This document shows positions 34,501 to 46,879 of a stretch of 64,000 bases of DNA, piece by piece. This DNA comes from Pyrrhosoma nymphula (taxonomy: Eukaryota > Arthropoda > Insecta > Odonata > Coenagrionidae). A program made the position numbers and the translations under genes. Under the pieces are notes generated by a model. It did not search any database. It saw only the letters and a program-made list of their open reading frames with translations, and was not told the DNA's origin. The stretch is taken from positions 13,183,501 through 13,247,500 of the forward strand of contig OY754335.1 of the NCBI GenBank assembly GCA_963573305.1. The letters run 5' to 3'. Numbering within the stretch: position 1 is the stretch's first letter; each line of letters starts with the position of its first letter.

Positions 34501-34989
34501 TGACTCCGGAGTCAGGTTGGTTTGAAATATAGGGGGAAAAGGAGGGCGGGGGATAGGAGAAAAGGCATTAAGGAGTCAACCCCTTTTGTCGGGGAGGAAG
34601 AAAAGGTGACGAACTCGTAAGCAGCGCCACTGGTGTGGTTCTCCAAAAAGCTTGTCGCTGCCGCGGCGTCGCCATGACTGCCACTCTACTCCGGGCGGGC
34701 ACTTCATTTCTATATGGCATGGCGTCCTCTGGTACGTGCACGGATGTCTCTCTCATCTAAAACCCCGTTACAAAACAATTTTTGTGGGGCGACTTTTTTT
34801 TTTAGGCCACATCCCGAGTACGCCGCAAGCATTTTGTACCCAGCGCATGAAGATTTGAATCGCGAACTCAACGAAATACTGAGTTAATCCGAGCGACTTG
34901 TTAAAAAGCGCTGCGAGTGAATAAAAAGCGTGTAAAAAAGCTGTATGGTGGTCAAAATAAATAGTAAGATTCCATTAAACTTGATTAGA
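31573..34989. other. Unannotated stretch
   Basis: AT-rich with no supported gene. The minus strand near 34040-34165 may be an old LINE fragment (RPRTGIPERADIDG), but this is too short to call. Confidence 0.35.
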
Positions 34990-35158
34990 GCTTTGGTGGT
35001 TTCAGGCTCAACTAGGTGGGACTTCATTCCCGTCCCTTTCCGAGATCCGGGGTTCAATCCTCGGAAGTGATAGAGATTTATTTGGGGAAATCCGATCCTT
35101 AACGTGAGTTTGGCTATCTGAGGTTTCAGGCGTGATGGAGTGGAAACGTAACAAAGTT
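34990..35158 (+). mobile_element. tRNA-derived SINE, 5' part
   Basis: A tRNA-like head with TTTCAGGCTCAACTAGGTGG and a B-box-like CCGGGGTTCAATCCTCGG (core GGTTCAATCC at 35051-35060). The rest of the element continues after the foldback at 35159-35310. The downstream part (GTACTTCGTCCGTCGG, ACCCCTTGG) matches the SINE at 58640-58990. Confidence 0.6.
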
Positions 35159-35310
35159 GCAATTAATGAAAAAGAGCATTTCCAAAAGTATGACATTTAT
35201 TGCACGACCGGTTTCGCTTGTTACAGCTTCACCTGAAGATGCTGTAAAAAGTGAAACCGATCGTCCAATAAATGTCATAATTGTAGAAATTGCTCTTTTT
35301 CATTAATTGC
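35159..35310. repeat. Snap-back palindrome D inside a SINE
   Basis: The arms read GCAATTAATGAAAAAGAGCA at the left and the complement at the right, continuing with TGACATTTATTG, CGACCGGTTTCGCTTGTTAC and AGCTTCA up to the centre near 35232. Pairing is strong with a few differences. It interrupts the SINE, so it inserted later than the SINE. Confidence 0.9.
35233..35262 (+). ncRNA. Hammerhead-like core in palindrome D
   Basis: CTGAAGA at 35233-35239, T, a weak stem II (GCT...AGT), GAA at 35253-35255, then ACCGATC. On the opposite arm the stem III is the perfect palindrome ACCGGT followed by C. The 5' box of the minus copy is disturbed by the junction. Confidence 0.45.
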
Positions 35311-35480
35311 ACAACGTGAGTCCTGAGTATAGAGCATTTCATTTTAGCAGTACTTCGTCCGTCGGATGGGACGTTAAACTGTGAACCCCTTGGTCGCATT
35401 TCTTTAGGAGCAGTCTAATGCCTAGACCTCCTAACTTCTTCTATTCCTCACGTAATCCTTCCCCAACCCACCTTTTCTAA
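35311..35480 (+). mobile_element. tRNA-derived SINE, 3' part
   Basis: It continues the SINE after the foldback: AGTACTTCGTCCGTCGGATG, GGACGTTAAACTGTGAACCC, AGGAGCAGTCTAATGCC, then a C/T-rich end. It aligns with 58860-58990, where GTACTCCGTCCGTTG and GGACCCCTTGGCGCC are found. Confidence 0.55.
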
Positions 35481-35881
35481 TTTGCGCAAATGACCTCGGT
35501 TGTCAGTCGTCTCTCCTAATATGCAAGCAGCCAACCAAATCATTTTCACGGAATAAGAGAAATGTATATATTTCAACAATTGTTTCATTTTTTAACGTTT
35601 CTGCGTTGCGTTTTTTCGGAACAATTGATCTATTTGTACCTCAAGAATAAACATTATTGTGGAAAGATAATATTTCAGTCAATCCATGGTACATAAAGCT
35701 TACCTATATAATTAATGCGTCTGCTTTTCATATAAGGCTCGAGCTAAAGTTCGCGACCATCGTTAACATTTTTACTTTGCATTGTTTACCTTTTGTATGT
35801 AGATCGAGCAATAGTACACTAACCTAGATGTATAAGAGCGACACGGAGAACATCATATTAGAACACCACTATATTTCCAGG

Positions 35882-36093
35882 TCCGACAGAAACGATAAAT
35901 TAAGAGAGATATTTTGCCGAGCGGATAGGTATGGGAATTCGTTTTTCCCCCGAACAATAAGGGACTTAAATAAATGCTAGGCGTAATTTCATTAGAGCGT
36001 TTCCTTTTTATATGTAAACGGCTGGTGTCCTATCACCCCCCGCCACACGCCTATTGAGGCGGCTTGCGGGGTAGTATGTAGATGTAGATATGT
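35882..36093 (+). pseudogene. CR1/L2-like LINE ORF2 C-terminus and 3' UTR
   Basis: From 35882 the frame reads SDRNDKLREIFCRADRYGNS followed by FFPRTIRDLNKC and a stop at 35978-35980. The YGNSFFPRTIRDWN motif is the characteristic last segment of CR1/L2/jockey-type LINE proteins. The 3' UTR follows, with GGTGTCCTATCACCCCCCGC, CACGCC, GAGGCGGCTTGCGGGGTA and a GTAGATGTAGATA end. Only the extreme 3' end is present. Two further 3' UTR copies occur at 36405-36475 and 44483-44553. Confidence 0.7.
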
Positions 36094-36404
36094 TCTCTCC
36101 TACAAAGCTTTTTGTCAGGTCTACCTGCGTGCTCGTTAGAGACTTGATTCTTGGATTTTGGTTACATGCTGGGCAAAAGGTTTACTTGAATTAACATCTC
36201 AGAAGTGTTTAGGTTGCCACGTAGCGTAATTGCGCACTACATCTGAAGGCATATGTTATGCTGTCAGTGAGGTGGATCTTGCAATTTATACTTCCCACAT
36301 TTATGACCACAAGGTAAACAGAGCGAGACACTGCTACTAGTGTCATCGAAACACGTCATCTCAGCTTCTGTCTTTTTTATTTCACAGATTTCTCCTATAT
36401 TCGT

Positions 36405-36475
36405 GAATGGTGTCCTATAACACCCCCTGCCTCACGCCCATGCGGCCGCGACTTTCGGTTGTCCGCAGGTTGTTC
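36405..36475 (+). mobile_element. LINE 3' UTR fragment
   Basis: GGTGTCCTATAACACCCCCT and GCCTCACGCCCATGCGGC match the 3' UTR of the LINE ending at 36093. No coding part is recognised. Confidence 0.5.
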
Positions 36476-36793
36476 GTCAGTGTTCCTGCTTAAGGTGGTC
36501 GGCGATTTTTGCTTGTGCACTGATTTGCGTGAAACTTCGAATACGTGTTCTCATTAATGATACCTACAAATAAAAGGGAAAAAAATGCATCATACTTACT
36601 TTTTTTGGCAAGCCAATGCTATTTTAACACGTAGCCGTCTGGCACATGACATACATTACGTAAAAACTCGATTGCGTATGTACAAATTATCTTCTAAACG
36701 TGAAGTAATACATTTTTTACTATTCAAATTGTTTCTAACAAATATCAAGGTGCCACACCGTGCCCAGTATTCGAAAAAAACACATTTCAATAT

Positions 36794-37045
36794 CTCTCTC
36801 TCTGTGATTCAACCCGAAGGTGTTGAACAAGATGGTTTGGATAGTTGAGGGTAGAGCTCACCCGGGACTAAGCCACAGGCGTGTGAATTTCACACATTCA
36901 GGGTAGGGGGGCCAGTTCCTTTCCCTGGGCCACCTCGCACTCCGAGGATTTTTTTTTTCGGGGGCGTTCAAAGGCTTCACCCGGATTTGAACCCGTGACC
37001 CTTCGATCAGTAGCCAAGCACTCTACCCACTAGGCCACCACGCTC
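36794..37045 (-). mobile_element. Intact tRNA-derived SINE with 13-bp target duplications
   Basis: On the minus strand it starts GAGCGTGGTGGCCTAGTGGG. It has an A box (TGGCCTAGTGGGTAG, 37023-37037) and a B box (GGGTTCAAATCC, 36983-36994), followed by a tRNA-unrelated body and a GAGAGAGAG end. CACATTTCAATAT flanks it on both sides (36781-36793 and 37046-37058), which fixes its limits at 252 bp and shows LINE-type target-primed insertion. Being a SINE rather than a tRNA gene is supported by the long body and the tail. It is a different family from the SINEs at 34990 and 58640. Confidence 0.88.
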
Positions 37046-37058
37046 CACATTTCAATAT

Positions 37059-40000
37059 AATTATGTCTGAATTTCGAATAGCGCACTGAAAACTCCTGTC
37101 ATGGGCTATAGTTGAGGAAAAAAATTAAAATATGTATAATTTTTGTATAATTTCAATTACTAAAGAGTGCCAACGCATAAACAGATGCACTAACATGGAA
37201 TATGGTCCAATAATTTTTTTCGACTTACATAAACTATTAATATGTGCTCTCAAAGACCCACATCTACCGCTCCGGGCTCCCTTCTACGTGAGTTTCTACG
37301 TGACCCTTGATTTTTCGTCTCTTTCCTACTTCTTATCTCCTTCCTCTTAGCCGTCACTTCTCCTTCGTACCGATTTTATTTGTACTTTTTCGATGAAGGG
37401 GAACGTTGGAAGGAAATAAAAAAATAAAATGATCGACAATTCATCTTTTCTCTATAATTCTGGGGCATCTTGCGCTAATGTACTCTTGTATTCCTTAGCA
37501 CTTCCTCTCCCATCATGTTTTTTGACCACCATATTCATATTGTGCACGCCTCCTTTTTTCACTAGTGAATAGGCTTCTTGCCTATCACAGCCAACAAAAT
37601 CAATAAATAAATGTGAACGCTGGCAAAACATAGACTGGAGAATTATAAGTTATAGTATGTATAGTAGTGTTAAGGCGAAACGCTTTGTATCGCAGCATGA
37701 AGATAATGAGACCTCTATTTTGCACAACACCATTGCTGTAATCAACAATTAAGTGGTACAATGCGCCGTAGATTGTGCGTTTGGATTTTCATTTGAACTA
37801 AATGCAATTAATAGAGCGGGGATCACGAAAGTGGTAGATATAGAATCCCAGTGGTCGATATGACTTTGATCGGTGGTCGATTTTGGGTCACTGGAATTTT
37901 TTTATAAAAAATCACATATAAAGTAAATCTGAATATTATTTACAATGCATGCATATGTATTATGGCTGTATACCTTATATTTTGACGTGTGATGTATCAA
38001 TTAACGTGATCGTTTGACTTATAAATATATTTTAATAAGTATTTTGAATTAAGGTCAGATCGCCAATACTCTCCTTTTGTTTCATTAAAAAAACTAAATG
38101 CAAGATACTTTTCAACAAGTGATGAGCACTGCGAAGTAAACCCCGGAGTCACATGTGCGTCTTTTTTATATTTCCTGTCATAATGACGTAATGATAAAGA
38201 TAATGGGTGGATTAAATGTTGAGAAACTCTTAAAGGGGTCGAGGGTAAATAAAGGTTTTTCGAGAACCCTGCACTAGAATAACTATTATAAGAAAGTTTA
38301 GCAAGCTGGTATTACGAGACTTTAAGTAAACGAGGGCTTAAGTGTGTTTTGCTTCGAGGTAGGAGCGTTGTTGATGAGTTTCTCAGAATTGTTAGCTCCT
38401 CGTACACTGTAATCCAAACGGTAAAATCTAAACAGAGAGCTGTTAGCTGCTTTCGAGTAGGAAAGGAAGGTCTTAAGAAACTTTGTGGGCGACAGAAGTA
38501 GATGAAGATGAAGGAAGAAGGTGTACGTAGAGGCAATAGTAGTCTGAAAGCCTTTATGGTAGGGCGAATGTTAAATTAACGGGGAAGAATTAGTGTTGTA
38601 TTGAATAATTTAACGTGTATGATGAAAGAAAGACTTTTTGTGCCGAGATGAGGAATGAAGCAGCGTTAGACATACGCCCAGTGGTTGGAGGAATCATTGA
38701 GATGGAAAAAGACAAAACAATAAGTTTATGATGAGTTTGTGAAAGCATGTGGATACGATACTCGTAAAAGTTTGTAGGCACTATTCAGGCTTATTCTGAA
38801 AGCCTAAAACGATTATTAACGTACTTACTATGAATAATTATGGGGCGTGTGAATCAAGTTTACGGCTAAAGGCAATCTTTATAAAACTTAAATAATTGAT
38901 CTGCCCATTTTCTGCCAACTCTCATGTTATATCATATGAATCGAGAAATATAATCTTTACTTCAAACGCTATTATTTTGGTGTTAGAATCAAAATGAGAG
39001 CTCATAAATGGATTTATATTTCTCCGATCGGTTTTTATATCCGTGCTCTGAAGTGGGCGGGTTGTGTTGCCGTGGTCGTCGCAGGATGTATGCCTCTTGT
39101 GCGACCACTATATGTTAACTTAACGTGCCAAATGTTTAGGAGATTATTTCATAGCCTCACAGCATTATTCGAGAGGTTGAAATCTTATATCGGTGAAAAA
39201 ATAAGAAATGCACAAAATCCTAATGTCAAGACGATTCTAACAGCTAGTCGTCATACATTATCGTTTGATAATGATGCGGGATTTCCCGGAAAATTTTGGG
39301 TATTCCGTATAGTGGCCGATATGCTGTTGGAAGAATCTAAATTATTATTACAATTTCATTTAAAATATATATTTAAATATATTTAAAACTAGATGCATGT
39401 ATTTGGAATTGTTTCTCACCATGTGTCAACCTGATGATTAACTCTCTGTGTGATCTTGAGGGGGAGTAACCACGCTAAACGAAACGAGATATGCTAATGA
39501 GTCGGTTCAATGAATTCGAAGTGACTCCAAATCATGGTTTTCCGCGTGAAATCTCTGGATCATAAATTACATAATCAGAAAGAAAAACAGCTCATCGACC
39601 GACGATAATCATCGCTCTTTCACGGTACCGGAGCCGTATTTTGAGTAAAAATAAAACACAAACCATAGGGAAAGGACAATGGAAGTGTGGGGGAGAGAGG
39701 GGTTTTGTGTGTGGGATAGGAAGGGTGTAGCGCAGTTGTGTGAAAGGAACATGAGATGAGAAGGGTGGAGTGAAGAATACGAAAAGGGGGGTGGGACGTC
39801 GAATGGGTGAGGATTAAGGGGGGAGGGTAGGAGTTAGTGGCAGGAGGAGGGTGTAAGAGGGAGGAGCTAGGTTTACAACAGGGTGGGTAGTTCGGGAAAA
39901 ATCTCCTCGCTTCCGCCGCGAACAAACAGAATCCATAATCACATCCTCGTTTAGGATCCACGCCCACTACCATGTCCACTATTCACTACCCTCACGCCCC

Positions 40001-41322
40001 CCTCCCATAGACCGCCAACTCCTCACACTACTCGGATCAGTTAGTTCACCATCCCTTCATTTCAGAACCACGATCCGTTCTCTAAAAAAATCTCATGCGA
40101 CACCCAGCAGACTTCTCATCTGGGTTCTCTCCCTCTTGCTGCCAGCGTTGCCAAACTTAACGAACATATGCCGGAACGACCGGAACTCTGAAAGCGAAGA
40201 AAAATTACGGAGACTTATGTGATGCCATTCTTAGTAGTCTCAGCGAGGTATTACTACGTATGAAATTCAATGAACATCGTCGCATTATAATAGAAAAATA
40301 TCTCAACTTGCTCATGGTACCAAAATATTTGCCATTTACATCACATGAACGCTCGAGATACGTATTTTCCAAATATTAATACTCTATTTTTCACTGAATA
40401 GGGTACGGCAATGTGCTCCGGAGATAGTTCTGTGCACAGTTCGCGTCATAATATTAACAGTGTGTACGTAGTTCGTATGTTTCCTCAACTGTTTATGGAA
40501 ATAAATTTATTGCTAAGCGAAATGCTTTTTTTATTAAATCGCAAAAAAATATTTTAGAGGGAGTTTTCGGCGTACGGCGTGGGAAAAATAATTAATGCCC
40601 CAAATATGCATTTTTAGAATATTATTGAGAAGATCAGTTGCACAATTCAAGTTGTTGGTTTCCGGCGTAAATTTGTGTAATTTGCTATTCATTTTGAATA
40701 AAAAGGTAAAAACTTCGTATTTTCCACATTATATCATTACATAATTCAAAGTTTTTGCGCAACCAATATTTCTATTTGTAATTCATGCCACTTACAATTT
40801 TAGAATAAGATTAAACGAGTAGAATTGTCTCTGCTATTGCAAGAGAAAAGTCACACTCCAACCAGCTTAAACTGGAGACAATATCTCCATCTCCGCAGCA
40901 TATTAGGAGACTGCAGGTAAATAAACTTTACCAAGAGCATCCAAAAGTTGACTATTCAAAGCGTTCACTATTTTAATTTCCATGAAAATCATGGATACGA
41001 AACCAACATCATGATTACTGAAGATCTTTTCTGAATTAGTTTCGATGTACGGTAGAGTATTTAGCACGGAAATAGGCAATTACAGTACCTCAAATGTGCT
41101 ATTTCACTCTAGGGTGAGAATAATATCGTCTTCTGTTCGTATGTTTTCTGGTGAGTATCCAGATTTCTGGTTTTCATCCAGATTTTCTCATAAATTTGAA
41201 GATATCCAGAAGGTCGGTGGCTTAAAATACGTGAATATCACTCCTCGCTCAATGCTCATCAGATAGATCAGCAGCTAGTTACATATCAAAAATAAATATT
41301 AAATACGTCACACGGAAATAAA
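37059..41322. other. Long stretch without recognised genes
   Basis: It includes a 130-codon frame on the + strand at 38994-39386 that I cannot assign, and a purine-rich tract at about 39660-39880. After CTTCATTTCAG at 40065 a 42-codon frame is open, but it has no donor. No domain is recognised. Confidence 0.35.
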
Positions 41323-41324
41323 TA

Positions 41325-41886
41325 CGAGGTGTGATAAAAAATAACGGGAGTTTTTAAATTTCGCGGGCTTTATAATTCCTATTTTTTCGCTTCATGAGTT
41401 GTTGCCATATAATCGTACGGTCAAAAAGGAATACTACCAGGAAGTTATGTGCCGTTTGTATGAAGCAATCCGACGAAAACGCCCACAATTGTGGCAATAC
41501 AACTCGTGGAAATGGCACCACGATAATGCTCCCGTTCACACCTCACTGCTTATTCGTGATTTTTTTGGTAAAAAAACAAACCGTTATTTTGATTCAGCCA
41601 CCGTATTCGCCGGACATGTGATTTCTTTCTATTCCCGAGGCTGTAGAGAACCATGAAAGGACGACGTTTTGTCACCATTGATGAGATAAAAACAGAATCA
41701 CTGAAGGAGCTGAACTCTATACCGAAAAGTGAGTTCCAGAAGTGCTTCCAAGATTGGATAAACCGCTGGCACAAGTGTATTTTGTCTAAGGGGGATTACT
41801 TTGAAGGAGACAAAATTGATGATGATAAATAAATAAATATTCTTCAAGAAAAACGAAAATCACCGTTATTTTTTTATAACACCTCG
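41325..41886 (+). mobile_element. Deleted mariner-type transposon
   Basis: The terminal inverted repeats are CGAGGTGTGATAAAAAATAA at the left and its near-complement at the right (TTATTTTTTTATAACACCTCG), flanked by TA dinucleotides at 41323-41324 and 41887-41888. The length is 562 bp against about 1.3 kb for an intact element. The 5' half, with the DNA-binding domain and first catalytic Asp, is gone. The remaining transposase shows HHDNAPVHTSLLIRDF with the second catalytic Asp at 41522-41524. The frame then shifts and PPYSPD carries the third Asp at 41613-41615. A third segment, MKGRRFVTIDEIK to WHKCILSKGDYFEGD, ends at a stop at 41830-41832. The 91-nt spacing between the Asp codons, against 105 expected for DD34D, indicates a net 14-nt deletion. 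It is non-functional but potentially mobilised in trans. Confidence 0.92.
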
Positions 41887-44482
41887 TATATATATTTGTA
41901 ATTACGTAGTCCAGTGTGCCTCCGTTGGCATGAAAATTAGGGGATTCATGCGTTTTGCACATATGTAGTGTTCCCAGATGGTTACGTGTATGCTATCCAT
42001 GCTACACTCCTCGTTCGTGTTACCCTCCGCATATCGTCCCCTATCATTATGGCAGCAATGGTTTCGGTGCTGAGTGCTTCTCTTGTTGACTCACCATTTG
42101 CCGCCTCATTAGGGAGGCCATGTTTTACTCGTGCGAAGAAAGGTGTAAATCTTGTTTTCGTGTTGCGCGGAGTGGAGGTGGTGCTGTGTTGGTGTCATTT
42201 TGGGCAGGTGGCTCCCCGCGCCCTGCATTTTGACCCCCACCCCCATGAGTTCTCTATATAATCATGCATTGTTCTCGCCAGGATTATAAATTGACTCTTG
42301 CCTCCTGGGTGCCGGTTTCCATTTTCATTTTGGGCCTCCTCAGCTCGCGGTAGGAAATCAATTTATACTTGTGCTAATTGACTTTCTTTAGGTACACTTT
42401 CATCGCATTACGTTCCCATGAACAGGATAAAAACAACTGAGCTCTAGTCATCCGTCCATTTTGCATACGCCTTGTAAGTTTACCTTTGCCAGTGATTTAA
42501 ATAAATATATCGTGGGGCATCTCCATCATCTATATCTCCTAATAATGATTTTACAGAAGTATGCAGCATTTTAAAGATTTTTACAGCTGACACAATGACT
42601 TTTATTGCATAGTCAATGGATTATTAGCTGAAATTCTGGTACTGGGGCTTTTTTAAGGATTGAAATGGTTTTCACTTTCAATAATGAGTAAATTTTATCA
42701 TCGAGCAATGTTCTTTCATGCGTAGCATTCCGAATGTTCTCCTTAATAACGTTTACCACTGTCACAATAAGTTCATGCAAACTGTTAGTATACCACGAAT
42801 ATTAGACAAATGACGAGTAACGATTATCGGGATCTGTGGTCTCTCACATGTTTGTTGTTTAGCAGGAAGGCTCCAAAGTGGGCTTGAATCTAACAGGATG
42901 TTTTTGGTAGAACGGCTTCACTGGCTATCTGAAAACCGAATGAAGCACAGCGAGAATAAATGAATAGGGAGGACGTGAAATAAGGGGGCATTGGCATCCT
43001 GTATACAAACCCATAAGGCCTCCTCTTTTTTTTGAGGGACCCAGAAAGTTGGAGACTCAAATGTGAGCCCTGATGGCCCTGATACACCTGGCTATGCAGA
43101 GAAAACCAACGAACACAGTATATCACGATTATATCGATTATTGCGAAATAAATATTTTGTTCGCAGAATGATTTGTAATGTTTAGAGGACATTCTCTTAA
43201 CGTTGAACAGCTGTTTCGAAATACTCCTTACAGTAAAACTTTTGAAAAATCTTATAAATCAGTACTGACGGGGAGAATCCATGGCTGAGAGCGATGCAAC
43301 AAAATAGTGTGCACCAAACATTTCTTTACAACGCGGAGAGTATAAGAAATATCAGAATGGGCCATTCCATAGGAGAATGGTTGAAAGAGATGAATAAAAC
43401 GGTCATCTTGGCATTGCTGGCATAATCACGTTAAAAAGATGATGGCCGCTGAAAATGGGTTTAAAATCACGTGTTGCCGCTGGCGTAAAATTCTTGTTTC
43501 TCGACGTAAAATTGTGCGAGAAGTTCGCGAGTGGGTTCATTATAAAGCAGAATTCATGAATTTCAATTATGTTTGAGAGATTTTAGTCGTGGAATATTGA
43601 GAAAATGTATGCTTTTTTGGGAAAATTGTCTCAAAAATATCCAAATATAAGAAAGTGAACGCTTTCAGAGAAAGGTTGCTGGATGAAAATATGCGTTGAG
43701 TTCTGAATTGAAGAAGGTGAGAATGGCATCCACGGAATGTTCCACAAAATTTCGGGAACAAGGACACGCTAATTCCCGTCTTACTTAAGTCTTTAATGTT
43801 TTCGGCTTCACTCTTGAGAAGTTTTTACGATTAGTATTCATAATTGAGACAAAATACTAGCACTTTTCTATTGTAGAAAAGTAAAAGTACTTCATTTTAA
43901 TTATAAATATTAATCACAGGAAGACGTTTAATCTATTTTTTAATCGAAGGATATTACTGAACCTAGTATCACGAACAATATCTGTCAGTTATTTCCGATC
44001 TTGAGATCTAACATGTTAACTATGTCCCCAACAGTAACGTGATATACTAATTCATATCTCGAAGGCAGATGTGGAGTATCTTATTTTTACTTCCAAACTG
44101 CGTACATAGGATGGACCAAAATGATAGAGAATCAAATTCCAGCTGAGAGATTCAAGAATTCTTAATTCCCTCCTACGATTCACAACCGCAACAAGAGCAG
44201 GTGTAGGTACTAATTTCACCAAAACACACCACTCTAAATATCTCTACCCCCAACACGCCTTTGTGGTGGTTAGCATGGTAGCTTGGTAGTCGCTGTAGAC
44301 TCGGAGGCTACACCGTAGACTAAGATACCTTGCAATTTTCAGACCACGCGAGTTTCAATGTGACCCGGAGGGTATCATTTTAACCTTGGGGTGTATCTCT
44401 AGAACTGTTAGAGGCGAAAAAATGAGAGATATACACTGCCGAACTGACAAGTACAAAAATTACTTCTTTCCTTGTCATTAGG
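41887..44482. other. Unannotated stretch
   Basis: No supported gene. A possible degenerate SINE head (GGTTAGCATGGTAGCTTGG) lies near 44265-44290, without a clear B box. Confidence 0.35.
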
Positions 44483-44553
44483 TGGGGTCCTAATAACCCT
44501 GTCACCACGCACGCTTGAGGCGGCACATGGGGCAACATGTAGATACAGTATGT
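44483..44553 (+). mobile_element. LINE 3' UTR fragment
   Basis: GGTGGGGTCCTAATAACCCT, CACCACGCACGCTTGAGGCG and a GTAGATACAGTATGTAG end match the 3' UTR at 35981-36093. The coding part is not recognisable. Confidence 0.5.
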
Positions 44554-46879
44554 AGTTGTGGACAGGAATATTTGAACTCTTTGAAATTAAAGCCAGGTTC
44601 AGTCTTCAAGCACACAGTCTTGTTTAACTCTTTTCTACGCCATTTTCTTCTTTTTTTCTTCGCAGCATCTCTCCAAACTGTAAGGAGCGCTGAGTTTGTC
44701 ACTCCCATAACCCCACACCGGGTTTTGAAATAGGTTTTGAAATGAAACTTGCTTATGGGTCATTCCATAGCAAGTGGTCCAAAAAAACAATTTATGGGTA
44801 GTTTGACCATTCTTGTAAAATTACATATTTTAAGTCGTATATCTTGACATGTCTAAACCACTTTTATTTTATTTCCTTCTGATTAAAATTTGGCGGCCAT
44901 TTTTCAATTTCAGCGCAGAGTATTTTCTTATTTAGCAAGCATCGGTGTCGACTCCATAATTTGGTTAACTTCCGGTTGATATCGGTTCGCTATATTTTTT
45001 TCGGTTCACTGGCGCTAGCACTAATTAGATTATAAGTTAATCTTAAAAATCGGATTATTATCATGGACATCTAATTATGAAGCTAATAGTCTATTTTTGA
45101 TCTTCTTCTTGAATTTACATTTAGAAGTTATAAAATAATAGAATGTCTAAGGATGCAGTAAGCAGGCTAGACTACAGTAGATTATTGATAGTAATAAATT
45201 GGTATCTATGATGTGTTGCTAGGCCCAGGGGGTTGTCGAGTAATTGAGATTTTTTCACCAATATATAAGAGTATCAAGTGGATTCGATGGCCGTTCGAGG
45301 CTCTTCGTTGTCAATTCATTCGATGTGTCGGAGGAAAATACTTAATTACCTTCATTTGAAAATTCGCTGTTCGGTATTTCGTGGCCATTTTACGAAAGAG
45401 GCAATTCTGAGCACAAACGGACCCAGAAACCAAAAGGGCTGATTACTGAATGAAAATAAAATGCTGCACTCCTGTCTAATTAAACTTTTAGTTTAATATG
45501 AAAGTTAATGTAAAAATTATTATTTTGTTGGGTGAAGTGAGGTCAACGATCATCAGAACGTATGTAGGGTAAAATTAATCGTACAAGCTCTTCTAAAATA
45601 AATAAAAAAATGAGTTTAAAAATATTATTACCCAAACGCTTTCAAAAATGAATCACTGTCAGCTGGAGAAGACTTAAGAGCGACTATAGTCTTTCGTTAA
45701 TTGATGAAAATAATCCAAAACTGCGTCCGATGCTGTACGAGCCTTTCTTTAATTCCACCGTATGAAGTAAACTAACTAAACGTACTAACGTAACTAAAAT
45801 ATCTTATGATTAGATCCAAAATTCATTAAGAGAATAAAACTTGGCAAGAACAATCCAAAACTGCGTCCTATGCTGTATGTCCCTGAAGTTTTGAGTTATA
45901 AAATTGGAGAAGTGGCAAATGAATTTCATTCCACCGTTTATAATACCAACTCATGCTACTCATTATAATATGGGATCCTGTTCGAGATGGAGTTATTTCA
46001 CGTAAGAGTGATTGGATACAGCACATAACCGAAATGCAGAGATGTATGTGGTAGTGTAGATTAAAAGTGATAGATGGGGTCTAGGCTTATGAAAGTGCAT
46101 TCTAATCCAACCAACATGGCTAGAGTGCGTAAGTCACCCATTTCCGCTTTACAAAGTACTGATTTATAAAATTATATTTATTATACGCTTGGATAACTCA
46201 TCGTGATAAAAGAAACCCAATGAATAGTTTAACAATGCAACTATAAGCGATGTATTATACTACCGAATTTTGTCCTTATCCATAGAGAACGGCGTAACTC
46301 ATCATTAAGCTTTATATTATCATTTCTTTAATCAGCCAGAAAATGGATTTGGTTTTAGAAAACAAGGAAATAATTTCGAATAATTGTCGAATCTAGGATA
46401 AATAATTCAGATTGGTAATTTGAACAGATCCATGCTCCAGTAACATTTTTTATCTGAAGATTTAATTTTAACTTAATGTTAAGATATATAAAACTAGCCT
46501 ATCATCATTTGTAGTTATTTTTAACAGAATAAATCCTTTTTTATTTCTTGAAAAGTTAATGTATGGTGAATTTGAAATTTTACCGGTACACCGGTCGTGT
46601 GTCAGCCTCCACGCCGCCTCCGCGTCTTTGATATATGATGGTGTGGCCCAATATGTTTCCCAGTTTATTTTTTCGCCCGTTTGTTTTCCCTTAATTGGCC
46701 ATTTGTTCGATTTTCCTACGGCGTTGACCCCGAGGTATATTTCCCTTTGCTTATGGGTAGCTTTCTTTCCTTTTTTGCCCATTGAGTATTAAAATATTTT
46801 GGGGTTTCCGGCGCTGGAATTGGTGGCCAACCTCGGGGGAACGGTCGTCTTTCTTCTCCTCTTCTAAAGCCCATTTTCT
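44554..46879. other. Unannotated stretch with a direct duplication
   Basis: AATCCAAAACTGCGTCCGAT at about 45714 and AATCCAAAACTGCGTCCTAT at about 45852 start two related segments that also share ATTCCACCGT. Otherwise nothing is recognised; the 104-codon minus frame at 46468-46782 matches no family I know. Confidence 0.4.

Noticed and set aside
36960..37045. tRNA gene on the minus strand
   Set aside because: The tRNA-like A and B boxes belong to a 252-bp element with a tRNA-unrelated body, simple-repeat tail and 13-bp target duplications, that is, a SINE.
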